Positions 36,762-45,321 of a DNA stretch of 64,000 nt are shown here, in pieces. The stretch comes from Arthrobacter crystallopoietes. GTDB lineage: Bacteria > Actinomycetota > Actinomycetes > Actinomycetales > Micrococcaceae. The notes beneath the pieces are model-generated. The model was not told the origin of the DNA. It worked only from the letters and a program-made list of their open reading frames with translations, and did no database searches. Each line of letters begins with the position of its first letter. The first letter of the stretch is position 1. The position numbers were made by a program, and so were the translations under genes. The stretch is from positions 3,968,001 to 4,032,000 of the forward strand of contig NZ_CP072014.1 of NCBI RefSeq assembly GCF_017603825.1, read 5' to 3'.

Positions 36762-37879
36762 CAGCCGCGGCGCTCCGCGTCCAGCCGTTGCAGTAACTCG
36801 CCGGCGTCCACCAGCCCTGCTACCTTGCCGGCGGCGTCCACTGCCACGCCTTGGCCGGAGGGAGAGGACAGCGCAGCATCCAGCGCCTGCCGGAGCGAAC
36901 TGCCTACGGTGAACAGCGAGCCGCCGGTGACCACGGCTGCGGACGTGCGCTGTCCGGGCGGCAGCCACCCGAGGGGAGCACCGCCGTCGTCGGTTATCAG
37001 CAGCCAGCCTTCGGCAGGCGCAGACGCCAGCGTCCCAGCCGTCGCCGTGACCGCGGGCTGCAGCGGCAAGTTCCGGGCGGAGGCAAACGAGAGCGAGCGG
37101 AATCCGCGGTCCCGGCCGACGAACCCGGCCACGAAATCGTCCACCGGCGCACGCAAGAGCTCCTCCGGCGGCGCGTACTGCGCCAGGCGGCCGCCGGTGG
37201 CGAAGACGGCCACCTTGTCCCCGATGACCGTGGCCTCGTCGATGTCGTGGGTGACAAACACGATGGTTTTCGCCAGTTCCTGCTGCAACCGCAGCAACTC
37301 CTGCTGCAGTTCCGCGCGCACCACCGGATCCACTGCGCTGAAGGGCTCGTCCATCAGCAGGATCGGCGGATCCGCTGCGAGCGCCCGTGCTACGCCCACC
37401 CGCTGCTGCTGGCCACCGGAGAGCTGCGCCGGGTAGCGCTTACCCAGCGCCGGAGAAAGACCGACGACGGCGAGCAGCTCCTCGGCGCGGATTCTCGCCT
37501 GCCGCCGAGGGACACCATTGAGGCGGGGAACGGTGGCGATGTTGTCCAGCACGCTACGATGGGGCAACAGGCCCGAGGACTGCAGCACGTAGCCCATTGA
37601 ACGCCGCAGTGCCGCAGCGGGCTGCTCCGAGACGTCCTGCCCGTCCACCAGAACTGTTCCCTGCGTGGGCTCCACCATGCGGTTGATCATCCGCAAGGAT
37701 GTAGTCTTGCCGCAGCCGGACGGACCGACAAACACGGTGATGGCACCGCGGTTGATCTCCAGGTTCAGGTCATGCACCGCCGGCTGCCCCGAAGCATAGC
37801 TTTTCGATACGTTGCGGAACTGGACCATGGGCGAGTTGCCCGGGCTGGCCAGCGGGGCCATCGACTGTGCTTCGGTCAT
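36761..37879 (-). CDS. opuCA: OpuC-type transporter ATPase with C-terminal CBS region
   Basis: The 372-residue ATPase has Walker A GPSGCGKTT (residues 52-60), signature LSGGQQQRVGVARAL and Walker B ILLMDEPFSAVD, then THDIDEATVIGD. The C-terminal 130 residues contain a CBS-like region (SLFTVGSSLRQALDAALS then VAVDAAGKVAGLVDAGEL). In OpuA/OpuC ATPases that region senses ionic strength. Only one CBS-like repeat is clear; the first half (AGTLASAPAEGWLLITDDGG) is weaker. The start at 37879 overlaps the Nudix gene stop by four bases. Confidence 0.88.
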   Translation of the reverse strand: MTEAQSMAPLASPGNSPMVQFRNVSKSYASGQPAVHDLNLEINRGAITVFVGPSGCGKTTSLRMINRMVEPTQGTVLVDGQDVSEQPAAALRRSMGYVLQSSGLLPHRSVLDNIATVPRLNGVPRRQARIRAEELLAVVGLSPALGKRYPAQLSGGQQQRVGVARALAADPPILLMDEPFSAVDPVVRAELQQELLRLQQELAKTIVFVTHDIDEATVIGDKVAVFATGGRLAQYAPPEELLRAPVDDFVAGFVGRDRGFRSLSFASARNLPLQPAVTATAGTLASAPAEGWLLITDDGGAPLGWLPPGQRTSAAVVTGGSLFTVGSSLRQALDAALSSPSGQGVAVDAAGKVAGLVDAGELLQRLDAERRG

Positions 37880-38397
37880 CGCGTTTCGCTCTCTGTCCTG
37901 ATCGGGGAACCGTTTTGCACGGCGGCCTCGGAACTGCTGACAGCTTGCCTGACGGCGGCTGGCGCCGCAGCAGGTTCCGCAAAATAGAGGTTCAGGCCGA
38001 CGTCCACCAGGTCCACCCGGTCGAGTGCTGGCACCTCGTCCAAGGGGATCCACTTTGCCTGGTCCGTGGACCCCTGGAGCTCATGGGTTAAATCGCCGCC
38101 GGTTACCGTCGCAGCGTAAATGATCCGCAGCGCGTGCAGCGGCACATTCCGGCCGTGCAGCCGTCGTTCCGCCGGGATGAATTTACTGTCGACGCCGAGC
38201 AGGCGGCCCAGTTCCACGGTGTAGCCGGTTTCTTCGGTGATTTCCCGCAAGGCGGCCGTGGGAGCATCTTCCCCCGCTTCAAGCCCTCCGCCGGGCAACG
38301 TCCAGCGCGGGGTGCCCGATCCGGTCCATCGTGCCAGCAGCACGGCATTCTCCTGAACAATCACGCCGTAGGCGCCGATGCGGGTATCGAAGGACAT
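37876..38397 (-). CDS. Nudix hydrolase
   Basis: The 173-residue protein has a full Nudix box at about residues 37-59, starting GGLEAGEDAPTAALREITEE and matching GX5EX7REUXEEXGU. It would hydrolyse a nucleoside diphosphate-linked compound, with substrate unknown. The N terminus (IGAYGVIVQENAVLLARWTG) is normal; the last 30 residues are Ala/Ser-rich. It is the first gene of a tight run: its stop overlaps the OpuC ATPase start by four bases. TAGACT lies seven bases before its ATG, so its message is probably leaderless. Confidence 0.88.
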   Translation of the reverse strand: MSFDTRIGAYGVIVQENAVLLARWTGSGTPRWTLPGGGLEAGEDAPTAALREITEETGYTVELGRLLGVDSKFIPAERRLHGRNVPLHALRIIYAATVTGGDLTHELQGSTDQAKWIPLDEVPALDRVDLVDVGLNLYFAEPAAAPAAVRQAVSSSEAAVQNGSPIRTESETR

Positions 38398-38404
38398 GCC
38401 TTTC

Positions 38405-38410
38405 AGTCTA
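38405..38410 (-). promoter_or_regulatory. -10 hexamer, leaderless promoter of the Nudix-OpuC run
   Basis: TAGACT on the minus strand, seven bases before the Nudix ATG. It has the same hexamer and spacing as dapD. Confidence 0.5.
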
Positions 38411-38601
38411 TGCGGGCTTCATCCTGCACCCCGGAAGTGCCGGGCCGCGTTTGGCAATGAATCCGCAGCCATGCTTTCGCCAACGTATCTTTGGCGGCCC
38501 GAGCGTTGCGTCCGGGGCCAGCGGGGACTACAACTGAATGCATGGGGATCAGGCCAGCAAGGCATCGCGCGGACCCCGTCCCGCCGGATTGGAGCGTGGC
38601 T

Positions 38602-40317
38602 ATGCCCGCCATCGAGCGGCGGCTTCTGGAAGTCCTCGCTGCCGCCGGGCCGGACCCTGCCGCAACGCCGGCGAATCCCCGTGACTGCCTGGACCGGGCC
38701 TATGAAGCGGCCTACGCGGAGGACCACCATGGCGCGGTTACCTTGGCACGCCTCGGACTTGAGCAGGCTACCGAATCCGACACCGACACCGTGCTGGCGT
38801 TGTATTCGGTCCTGATAGCCGTGGCCCAGATCCAAGACCAGACTTCGGATGCCGAGTACTATCTGGCGCAGCGGGTGGACCGGCTGCGCAGCGCCGGACG
38901 CAATGTCCAAGCCTCCGTCGAGGCGGACCTCGGGACGGTCCTCTTCCGCGAAGCGACCGCCGCGGAACTGCCCGTGCTCGAAGCGGCTTTGGAGCAGCTT
39001 CAGGCAGCCAAGGCCCCCGTTGGCGTCCTGGCCGACGTCAAGCTGGCCATCGCCGTCGCACATTCGCAAAAAGGGGTGAGATCCACGGCGGTCGCCTTGC
39101 TTGAGGACGCGGTGGAGGGCTATGCTGCCGGCGAGCGCACCGACAGTCTCGCCGGGGCACTGATGTATCTGGCGCACACCTACCTGCAGATGGACCAGCC
39201 CGGGCAGGCTGTCGCCGCGGCAGACCGGCTGCTCGCCATTCCGGCCAACCGCGCACTGGCGGCCTCCATGTGGTTGCTGAAGGCCAACCTCGCCAACACC
39301 GGGGAGCATGACGACGACGCCATCGAGTATGCCCTGACGGCTCTTGAACTCTACGCTGCCTGCGGCGTCCGCAAGGGCGCCATTTCCGCGGCGGTCGTCG
39401 TGGCACAGCTCTGTGCTGCCGCCGGGGACGCGGAGAGTTCGGTACTGGCCTGGCGCGCGGCCGTGCAGCAGGCCGAACGCGGCGAAGTCCAGGAGGAACT
39501 GACTCTGCGCCTGGCGCTGGGCAACCAACTGCTGGAGGCGGAGGAGTATGAACTCGCTGCCCAGGTACTGGGCAAGCTGCTGCAGCGACAGCGGCTGACC
39601 GACGCCCCGCACTCGGACAAGGCCCGAACCCTGATGAGCCTGGGACATGCACACCGCCATGCCGAACGCACCGCCGACACCCTGGACTGCTGGCGCGAGG
39701 CAGTAGCCGAGTTCACTGGCGGCGGAGAGTACGGCGAGGCCGCCCGGTCGCTGCTGGCCATCGGCACCCTGCTGTCGCGGGAAGACCATGACGCTGACGC
39801 GATCGTCTGCTTCGAGGCGGCCGTTGCTGCCGCCCGCAAGTCTTCCGACGACGCAGCGGCCCTGCCGCAGGCCCTCCATGCCCTCGGCCATGCGATGTGC
39901 GAAGCCGGTGACCAGGACGGGATCACCCAGCTGGACGAGGCAATCCGGCTGGCGCGGGACTACGGCGCGCACTGGTACGAGGCGGACTACAGCGACACCA
40001 GGGCACGCGGGCTGTGGGCCCTCGACCATGGGCCTGCCGCCGTCTCCGCGGCTCTGCAGGCCGCGGACTTGTACTCCGCGGCGGACGACGCTGCCTCGGC
40101 CGGCAACTCCGAACTTTTCGCCGCGCACGTCCTGGCGGAGCTTGACCGTCCCGCGGACGCGGTACCGATGTTCCGGATGGTGCTGGCCCAACCCGAGGTC
40201 AGCCGAATGTTGCGTGTGGCTGCCAACCTCGGGCTGTCAGCGGCCCTGGACTCGCTCGGCCGCAAGGATGAGGCCGAGGAGGCACGCCGCGCGGCGGAAG
40301 AAGCAGCCGAGAACTGA
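38602..40317 (+). CDS. Large tetratricopeptide-repeat-like helical protein
   Basis: The 571-residue protein is almost entirely amphipathic helices in about 34-36-residue units: repeated L/A-A-E pairs such as TLARLGLEQATESDTDTVLA, QAVAAADRLLAIPANRALAA and ALQAADLYSAADDAASAGNS. This is typical of TPR scaffolds. There is no signal peptide, membrane segment or enzymatic motif, so it is probably a cytoplasmic protein-protein interaction platform. I chose the ATG at 38602 (GGAG seven bases upstream). An in-frame ATG at 38542 would add 20 residues but has no binding site. A small gene and a two-component system follow on the same strand. Confidence 0.75.
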   Translation: MPAIERRLLEVLAAAGPDPAATPANPRDCLDRAYEAAYAEDHHGAVTLARLGLEQATESDTDTVLALYSVLIAVAQIQDQTSDAEYYLAQRVDRLRSAGRNVQASVEADLGTVLFREATAAELPVLEAALEQLQAAKAPVGVLADVKLAIAVAHSQKGVRSTAVALLEDAVEGYAAGERTDSLAGALMYLAHTYLQMDQPGQAVAAADRLLAIPANRALAASMWLLKANLANTGEHDDDAIEYALTALELYAACGVRKGAISAAVVVAQLCAAAGDAESSVLAWRAAVQQAERGEVQEELTLRLALGNQLLEAEEYELAAQVLGKLLQRQRLTDAPHSDKARTLMSLGHAHRHAERTADTLDCWREAVAEFTGGGEYGEAARSLLAIGTLLSREDHDADAIVCFEAAVAAARKSSDDAAALPQALHALGHAMCEAGDQDGITQLDEAIRLARDYGAHWYEADYSDTRARGLWALDHGPAAVSAALQAADLYSAADDAASAGNSELFAAHVLAELDRPADAVPMFRMVLAQPEVSRMLRVAANLGLSAALDSLGRKDEAEEARRAAEEAAEN

Positions 40318-40360
40318 CGCTTCTCATATTCGTCTCATCTTGCGTCGGAATACTTGAAGC

Positions 40361-40792
40361 ATGCAGCGCGCGACCATCCGTTATGTGCTCATGGCCGTTG
40401 GCATCGTGCTCGTCATGGGGCTGGCAGGCTATGCCGTGGCGAGCACTCTCCGCAGCCCGGCCCCCTCCGATCTGGGACCGTCGATAGTCTTCACGCCCTC
40501 CCCCTCGGCCTCCACGGCGCCGGCTGAATCGCCGGGTGCCGGTTCCGGGGACAACGCTTCGGCAGCACCCGATCCCGACGCCGGAAGGCCTTCGAAGCCG
40601 GAAGCGCCGGATCCCGACCCGGCACCTGATCCTGCGCCGGCCCCGACCCCTGCCCCCGAGCCGCCTCCCGCGCCCGCTCCGCCACCTGCCCCCGCTCCTG
40701 CGCCCGTCCCGGTGCCACCCGCACCGCCGGTTGATTACGACGACGGAGACGACGATTTCCATGATGACGACGGCGGTGACGATGACGACTAA
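40361..40792 (+). CDS. Small anchored protein: one membrane helix, proline-rich stalk, acidic tail
   Basis: The 143-residue protein has a single helix (about residues 8-28, YVLMAVGIVLVMGLAGYAVA). A low-complexity Pro/Ala/Ser region follows (about 35-123, with many PAPAP and PDP units), and the last 20 residues are almost all Asp and Gly with one His (DYDDGDDDFHDDDGGDDDD). It is predicted to sit outside the membrane with a long stalk and a polyanionic end. No enzymatic domain is present. It lies 26 bases before a sensor kinase and response regulator on the same strand and is probably transcribed with them. It resembles proteins called small secreted hydrophilic proteins in streptomycetes. Confidence 0.65.
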   Translation: MQRATIRYVLMAVGIVLVMGLAGYAVASTLRSPAPSDLGPSIVFTPSPSASTAPAESPGAGSGDNASAAPDPDAGRPSKPEAPDPDPAPDPAPAPTPAPEPPPAPAPPPAPAPAPVPVPPAPPVDYDDGDDDFHDDDGGDDDD

Positions 40793-40818
40793 AATCGACC
40801 TGATGATGACCGGGACGG

Positions 40819-42255
40819 ATGTTTAGGCGCCTGGACGGCCTGTCCGTCCGCACCCGTGTCCTCGCGGCCGTACTCGCACTTTCCGCGTTGGGCCTCGCAG
40901 TAGCCGGCGCCGTGCTCTTTGGTCTCCAGCGTGGGCAGATTATTCAACGCATCGATGACTCGCTGAGACGGTCCGTCGAAGAGTTCGATACCTTGGCCGA
41001 CATCGGCATCGACCCCGAAACGGGACAGGAATTCACCCGGGGCAGCCAGTTGGTCCGGACCGTGATGGCGCGTACGGCACCGGCGGAAAACGAAGGCATG
41101 GTTGGCATCGTTAATGGTCAGGTTGCGCTGACCGCCAACAACTCGGTCCAGCTGCGGCTGGAAAACGATCAGGAACTTATCGACAAAGTCGTGGCTCAGC
41201 CGGAGACTGAACGGATCATCCTCACCTCCATCCAAACCGAGCAGACTACGTACCGGGCCGTGACGGTACCTGTCCAGCTCTCCTCGGATCCCACCCACAG
41301 CATATTTTTGCTGGCCTTCGACTACGATGCGGAACTCGAGGAGCTCGGCGACAACTTCCGGACCTACACACTGATCAGCCTGGCCGCGCTTGTACTCATT
41401 TCCGGAGTGGGCTGGTTGGTGGCCGGAAGGTTACTGGCACCTATCCGACTAGTGCGGGAAACCGCCCAGAAGATCACCGAAACCGATCTGTCCCGCCGCA
41501 TACCGGTCAGTGGGAACGATGACCTCTCCGAGCTTTCGCAGACCTTCAACGAGATGCTGGACAGGCTTCAGGGCTCAATGACAGCCCAGCGCCAGCTGCT
41601 CGACGACGTCGGACACGAGCTGCGTACGCCGATCACGATCGTCCAGGGGCACCTGGAACTGCAGGACTCGCGCGATCCGGAAGATGTTGACTCCGTCCGC
41701 GCTATTGCCCTCGACGAACTGGACCGCATGCGGCTGCTGGTTGATGACCTTGTTACGCTCGCGGGCGCCGAACGTCCCGAATTCGTCAAACCCCGCCCTC
41801 TGGAGGTCGGGCAGCTGACGGATGACGTGCTGGACAAAGCCCGCACACTGGGCGACCGGCGGTGGGTTGTCGACTCCCGCGCCGAACACATGTGGAGCCT
41901 CGATCCGAAACGCATGACCCAAGCCTGGCTGCAACTGGCTGCGAACGCGGTCAAGTTTTCGCCGATAGGTTCAACCATTGCCGTCGGATCCCGTGCCACC
42001 CCTGGAGAACTGCGCCTTTGGATCCGCGACGAGGGCGCCGGCATCGCCTCCGAGGACCAGAGCCGGATCTTCGAGCGCTTCGCCCGCGGCGCCAACGGGA
42101 CCAGGGCCGAAGGATCCGGACTGGGATTGACCATCGTCAACGCCATCGCCCATGCCCACGGCGGGACGGTTGAACTGGCCAGCGCGCCCGGACACGGTTC
42201 CACTTTCACCATCGTTATCCAAGAACACGAGCCTGAGCAGGAGGATCAAGTATGA
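40819..42255 (+). CDS. Sensor histidine kinase
   Basis: The 478-residue kinase has a helix at about residues 14-36 and an extracytoplasmic sensor region of about 145 residues (37-183) rich in acidic residues. A second helix is at about 185-204, followed by a HAMP domain (205-257, LLAPIRLVRETAQKI). The H-box LLDDVGHELRTPITIVQGHL holds the phospho-acceptor His266. The ATP-binding domain has the N-box LQLAANAVKFSP, G1 DEGAGI and G2 GSGLGLTIVNAIAHAHGG. The partner regulator overlaps its stop by four bases. No ligand can be named; the neighbouring anchored acidic protein is a candidate accessory. Confidence 0.9.
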   Translation: MFRRLDGLSVRTRVLAAVLALSALGLAVAGAVLFGLQRGQIIQRIDDSLRRSVEEFDTLADIGIDPETGQEFTRGSQLVRTVMARTAPAENEGMVGIVNGQVALTANNSVQLRLENDQELIDKVVAQPETERIILTSIQTEQTTYRAVTVPVQLSSDPTHSIFLLAFDYDAELEELGDNFRTYTLISLAALVLISGVGWLVAGRLLAPIRLVRETAQKITETDLSRRIPVSGNDDLSELSQTFNEMLDRLQGSMTAQRQLLDDVGHELRTPITIVQGHLELQDSRDPEDVDSVRAIALDELDRMRLLVDDLVTLAGAERPEFVKPRPLEVGQLTDDVLDKARTLGDRRWVVDSRAEHMWSLDPKRMTQAWLQLAANAVKFSPIGSTIAVGSRATPGELRLWIRDEGAGIASEDQSRIFERFARGANGTRAEGSGLGLTIVNAIAHAHGGTVELASAPGHGSTFTIVIQEHEPEQEDQV

Positions 42256-42920
42256 GCCAGATTCTGGTTATCGAGGACGAGGACAGGATCAGTTCGTTTG
42301 TCGCCAAGGGCCTGAAATCGGCCGGCTACGTACCTACTGTTGCAGCCACGGGCCGTGAGGGCTATCACCTGGCCATGACGGGTGATTTCGAGTTGATCGT
42401 GCTGGATCTCGGTCTGCCGGACCAGGATGGTTTTACGGTGCTCCGCCGGATCCGCGAGGCCAGGAACGATACTCCGGTCATCATCCTGACCGCACGCAGT
42501 TCCGTCGACGACACGGTGGCCGGCCTCGAAAACGGTGCCGACGACTATATGGCCAAGCCCTTCCGCTTTGAAGAGCTGCTCGCCCGGGTGCGCTTACGGC
42601 TGCGGACGGAAGCACCGACGTCGGATATGAGCACTCTCAGCAGCGGAAACCTGCAGCTCGACCTGCGCACCCGGCGTGCCGCCATTGACGGCAAAGAGAT
42701 AGACCTGTCGGCCCGCGAATTCGCTTTGGCTGAAGCCTTTCTGCGCAACCCCGGCCAGGTCCTCAGCCGCGAGCAGCTCCTCTCCCGTGTCTGGGGCTAC
42801 GATTTCGACCCCGGTTCGAATGTGGTCGATGTGTACGTACGCTACCTGCGCAACAAGCTTGGGGCCGAGCGCTTCGCCACGGTACGGGGCATGGGTTACC
42901 GGCTGGCCTCGGACAGCTGA
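42252..42920 (+). CDS. OmpR/PhoB-family response regulator
   Basis: The 222-residue regulator has the receiver domain with DED-type acidic pocket (EDED near residues 8-11), phospho-acceptor Asp52 in VLDLGLPDQDG, and Lys102 in YMAKPFRFEEL. The winged-helix DNA-binding domain follows (about 130-222): REFALAEAFLRNPGQVLSRE, then VDVYVRYLRNKLG, ending RGMGYRLASDS. An AGGAGG site precedes the ATG. It pairs with the kinase through a four-base overlap. It ends convergently, overlapping the next gene by 25 bases. Confidence 0.93.
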   Translation: MSQILVIEDEDRISSFVAKGLKSAGYVPTVAATGREGYHLAMTGDFELIVLDLGLPDQDGFTVLRRIREARNDTPVIILTARSSVDDTVAGLENGADDYMAKPFRFEELLARVRLRLRTEAPTSDMSTLSSGNLQLDLRTRRAAIDGKEIDLSAREFALAEAFLRNPGQVLSREQLLSRVWGYDFDPGSNVVDVYVRYLRNKLGAERFATVRGMGYRLASDS

Positions 42921-44140
42921 ACCGCTTCGACAGCAAGCCGCTCCGCAATGGCCAGGCGCTCCAGTGCGTCACGTTGCCAGCCTTCGCCCTGGCCAAAGGT
43001 CTTGGCGCCGGCCACCAGGGACAAGGCCACGCCGGCGGAGCGGGCTCTCAGCCCTGCCGGATCGACAGCTTTGTCAAAGGCGGCCAGGTAACGCTCCATA
43101 GCCTGCGGTACGTGGATGTATCCCTCATGAACAGCCGGCAGTACCGCCAGGTGGCCGATGAAGCAGGCGAGATCATCGATCCGGTAGCCGGGCCCCAGCG
43201 AGTCCACGTCCAGCACTCCCGTGACCGTGCCGCCGTCGATCAACAGATTCGCTTCGTAAAAGTCGCCGTGCGTTGGTACCAACGGACCAGACCTCGTCGC
43301 CGCCAGCACTTTCGAGATCTTCTCCTCCAGGCGGAAAATCCGATCCTGCTCCAGCGGAAGAGCGGCTGCGGCCGCCCGAGCGTAGTCTGCCGCGCGTTCG
43401 GCCCATGCCGGGCGGCGGGACAGCTTCATCACCCCGGCGGGCAACCGGTCCAGAAGCTCCAGCAGGGTGTCGGGGGCCAATTGCGATGCACCGTCATTCA
43501 TCAGCCCTTGGGCCAGCGGCGTGCCCTGGACCTCACGCAGCAGCACCACGCCGGTAGCCGGGCCGGGAATCAGCTCCGGCGACGGGAGTCCGGCCTCCGT
43601 GAGCAGCCGATGGCGCCGCAACAACGCGTCGGCCTTGTCGGGGCGGACCACTTTAATGAACACGCGCGATGCTCCCTGCGAGGCTTCCAACACCGCCCGG
43701 CGGAGAGGACGGTAGTTGACCATCCGCAGGTCGGCGTCTCCACCGCCGAAGGCGGCGCGTGCCATAGCGGCGGAATCACAGGCAGTCGCCAACCCGGTCA
43801 ACACCGGATCCGCGGGATACAGCCAAGCGGTCAACGCCATGTTCCCGTCATCCAGCCGCACCACGGGAACGCCAGTATCCGGAACCACTGAAGTAGTGAT
43901 GCAGACGTATTCGGTGCGTACAGTCCCGTCAGGGACCCGCACGTCCACACTGTAGATCCCGGTCGCTCCGGCGCCCGGTCGGTGCTGCAGCTTGGCCAGT
44001 TTCCATCCCTGGATACTTGCGCCGAGAGTGCCGACCGCGATTTCCAGCGGCTGCTGCATCTTCCTGCTCTCCAACAGGTCGATGCCATCGGTCTCGGCCC
44101 GCATCAGGTCGCGGCTCGGAGCGTTCATACTCCTTTTCAT
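42896..44140 (-). CDS. APH-type phosphotransferase (maltokinase-like N-terminal cap)
   Basis: The 414-residue protein has the aminoglycoside-phosphotransferase kinase fold: THGDFYEANLLID with His291, Asp293 and Asn298, then GVLDVDSLGPGYRIDDLACF with the metal-binding Asp311. The N-terminal 130 residues (AVGTLGASIQGWKLAKLQHR, VVRLDDGNMALTAWLYPADP) resemble the cap domain of maltokinases and related Arthrobacter phosphotransferases. The substrate is unknown and antibiotic resistance should not be assumed. The start is uncertain: ATG 44140 (MKRSM) or ATG 44128, where AAAAGGAG lies only one base before the codon. I report the longer form. Confidence 0.75.
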   Translation of the reverse strand: MKRSMNAPSRDLMRAETDGIDLLESRKMQQPLEIAVGTLGASIQGWKLAKLQHRPGAGATGIYSVDVRVPDGTVRTEYVCITTSVVPDTGVPVVRLDDGNMALTAWLYPADPVLTGLATACDSAAMARAAFGGGDADLRMVNYRPLRRAVLEASQGASRVFIKVVRPDKADALLRRHRLLTEAGLPSPELIPGPATGVVLLREVQGTPLAQGLMNDGASQLAPDTLLELLDRLPAGVMKLSRRPAWAERAADYARAAAAALPLEQDRIFRLEEKISKVLAATRSGPLVPTHGDFYEANLLIDGGTVTGVLDVDSLGPGYRIDDLACFIGHLAVLPAVHEGYIHVPQAMERYLAAFDKAVDPAGLRARSAGVALSLVAGAKTFGQGEGWQRDALERLAIAERLAVEAVQLSEASR

Positions 44141-44242
44141 ATCATCCCGGCGCAGGAACGGCTTCCTCCGGCCGGAGAAAAGCAGAAGGCCCGCCCTTAC
44201 CGGAGCGGACCCTCTGATCGCCACTTGCCAGCGCTGCGGCCG

Positions 44243-45232
44243 TCACGCCCGGCGCCGCTGCAGCACCGCGTCCAGATTGATCTTGCCCGCCGGCGACGCC
44301 GCTTCCTTGGCAGCCGGAGACGCGCCGTCCTTCGCGGCGACCGGCAGATCGGTTTTCGGAGCCACGGCGCCCTGCTTGATGGGCGTCTTCGCCGTTGGCT
44401 TTTTTACTTCCGGGGCCGGAAGCGGTGCGGGGGCCGGCCGTTCCGCTTTGGCCGATGCAACATAGGTCGGTTTCGGCACCTCTACGGGCTCCCAGGTGGG
44501 ACCGGTTCCGGGCGCGGAATTCGCTGCGTTTTTTGACTCGGCTTCGGCAGCAACTTTGAGTGCTTCCGCGCGGAGTTCCTCCGGTGTCAGACGCCTTGGT
44601 TCAGGCGCGGCAGCCTGTTCCTGGTTTTCCGAACCCGACGCTGCTTCGGCTTCCGCTTCGGCCGCCGCATCGAAAAGCACCGTTTCCCTCTGCGGAAGTG
44701 GTGAAAGATGGTGGACCGGCGGATTCATCGCTTCTTCGAAGGCCCTGTTCACGCGGGCGGCTGCGCGGCGGCGCCGGTCACGCCGCACCAGCGCACGCAG
44801 CATAAGTACGACGGTGGCAACAGCCAGCAGTGCGACCCCCGGGACACTGCCCGAGACCACCCCGAAGAGGGCCAGTCCCCCGCCGATGACGAAAGTCAGC
44901 AATGCACCGGCTCCCACCAGAGCCAGAACAGTACGGCCGTAGCGGATGTTCAAGGGCGCGGGCGCATGTTGCTCCGGGGCAGCGCCCTCCGGGGCGACGC
45001 GCCCAGGCCCGGAGGCGGCGCGGGCTGTTCCGGAATGGGCGTTGTTTTCCATGATGATCCCCTGAGCTGCACTGCCTGTGGCCGTGACGGGTCCTGAGTC
45101 GAATGATATTCCCTGGCCCGGAAGCGCCTCGGCCAGCGTTGCGGTTCCAAGAAAGCGAAGTAAGTACGGTCCTACCCAGACAAGCCAAAGCCCCACGATC
45201 ACCACGAAGATCACTGAGCTTTGAATGTCCAC
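44243..45232 (-). CDS. GlpR-like (Rv0996-type) membrane protein
   Basis: The 329-residue protein starts with a helix (SSVIFVVIVGLWLVWVGPYL) and has a second pair of hydrophobic segments around residues 100-140. Its long cytoplasmic C-terminal half is Ala/Pro/Lys-rich and disordered (PAPAPLPAPEVKKPTAKTPI) and ends in INLDAVLQRRRA. Position next to a RimJ-like acetyltransferase and galU matches the mycobacterial Rv0993-Rv0996 order. There the membrane protein is GlpR, the membrane receptor of the divisome protein Glp. I chose the GTG at 45232 because TACGGT lies seven bases upstream; a TTG two codons earlier is also open. The GlpR identity rests on gene order and topology only. Confidence 0.6.
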   Translation of the reverse strand: MDIQSSVIFVVIVGLWLVWVGPYLLRFLGTATLAEALPGQGISFDSGPVTATGSAAQGIIMENNAHSGTARAASGPGRVAPEGAAPEQHAPAPLNIRYGRTVLALVGAGALLTFVIGGGLALFGVVSGSVPGVALLAVATVVLMLRALVRRDRRRRAAARVNRAFEEAMNPPVHHLSPLPQRETVLFDAAAEAEAEAASGSENQEQAAAPEPRRLTPEELRAEALKVAAEAESKNAANSAPGTGPTWEPVEVPKPTYVASAKAERPAPAPLPAPEVKKPTAKTPIKQGAVAPKTDLPVAAKDGASPAAKEAASPAGKINLDAVLQRRRA

Positions 45233-45239
45233 AATCAAA

Positions 45240-45245
45240 ACCGTA
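45240..45245 (-). promoter_or_regulatory. -10 hexamer, leaderless promoter of the GlpR-like gene
   Basis: TACGGT on the minus strand, seven bases before the GTG at 45232. Confidence 0.4.
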
Positions 45246-45321
45246 GAAGCTAAAACATGCCGGATGCGGTATTAGTCACGGTGTGTCGGCGAAAGTCACC
45301 GGAAATTGATAAACCAGCAGG

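Noticed and set aside
38419-40191. 590-codon frame opposite the TPR gene
   Set aside because: The plus-strand frame has regular helical repeats, a ribosome-binding site and ordinary amino-acid composition. The minus-strand translation is Gly/Arg/Gln-rich and motif-free.
40590-40740. Possible tandem DNA repeat
   Set aside because: The periodicity comes from codons for a Pro/Ala-rich protein segment; the units are not conserved at the DNA level.
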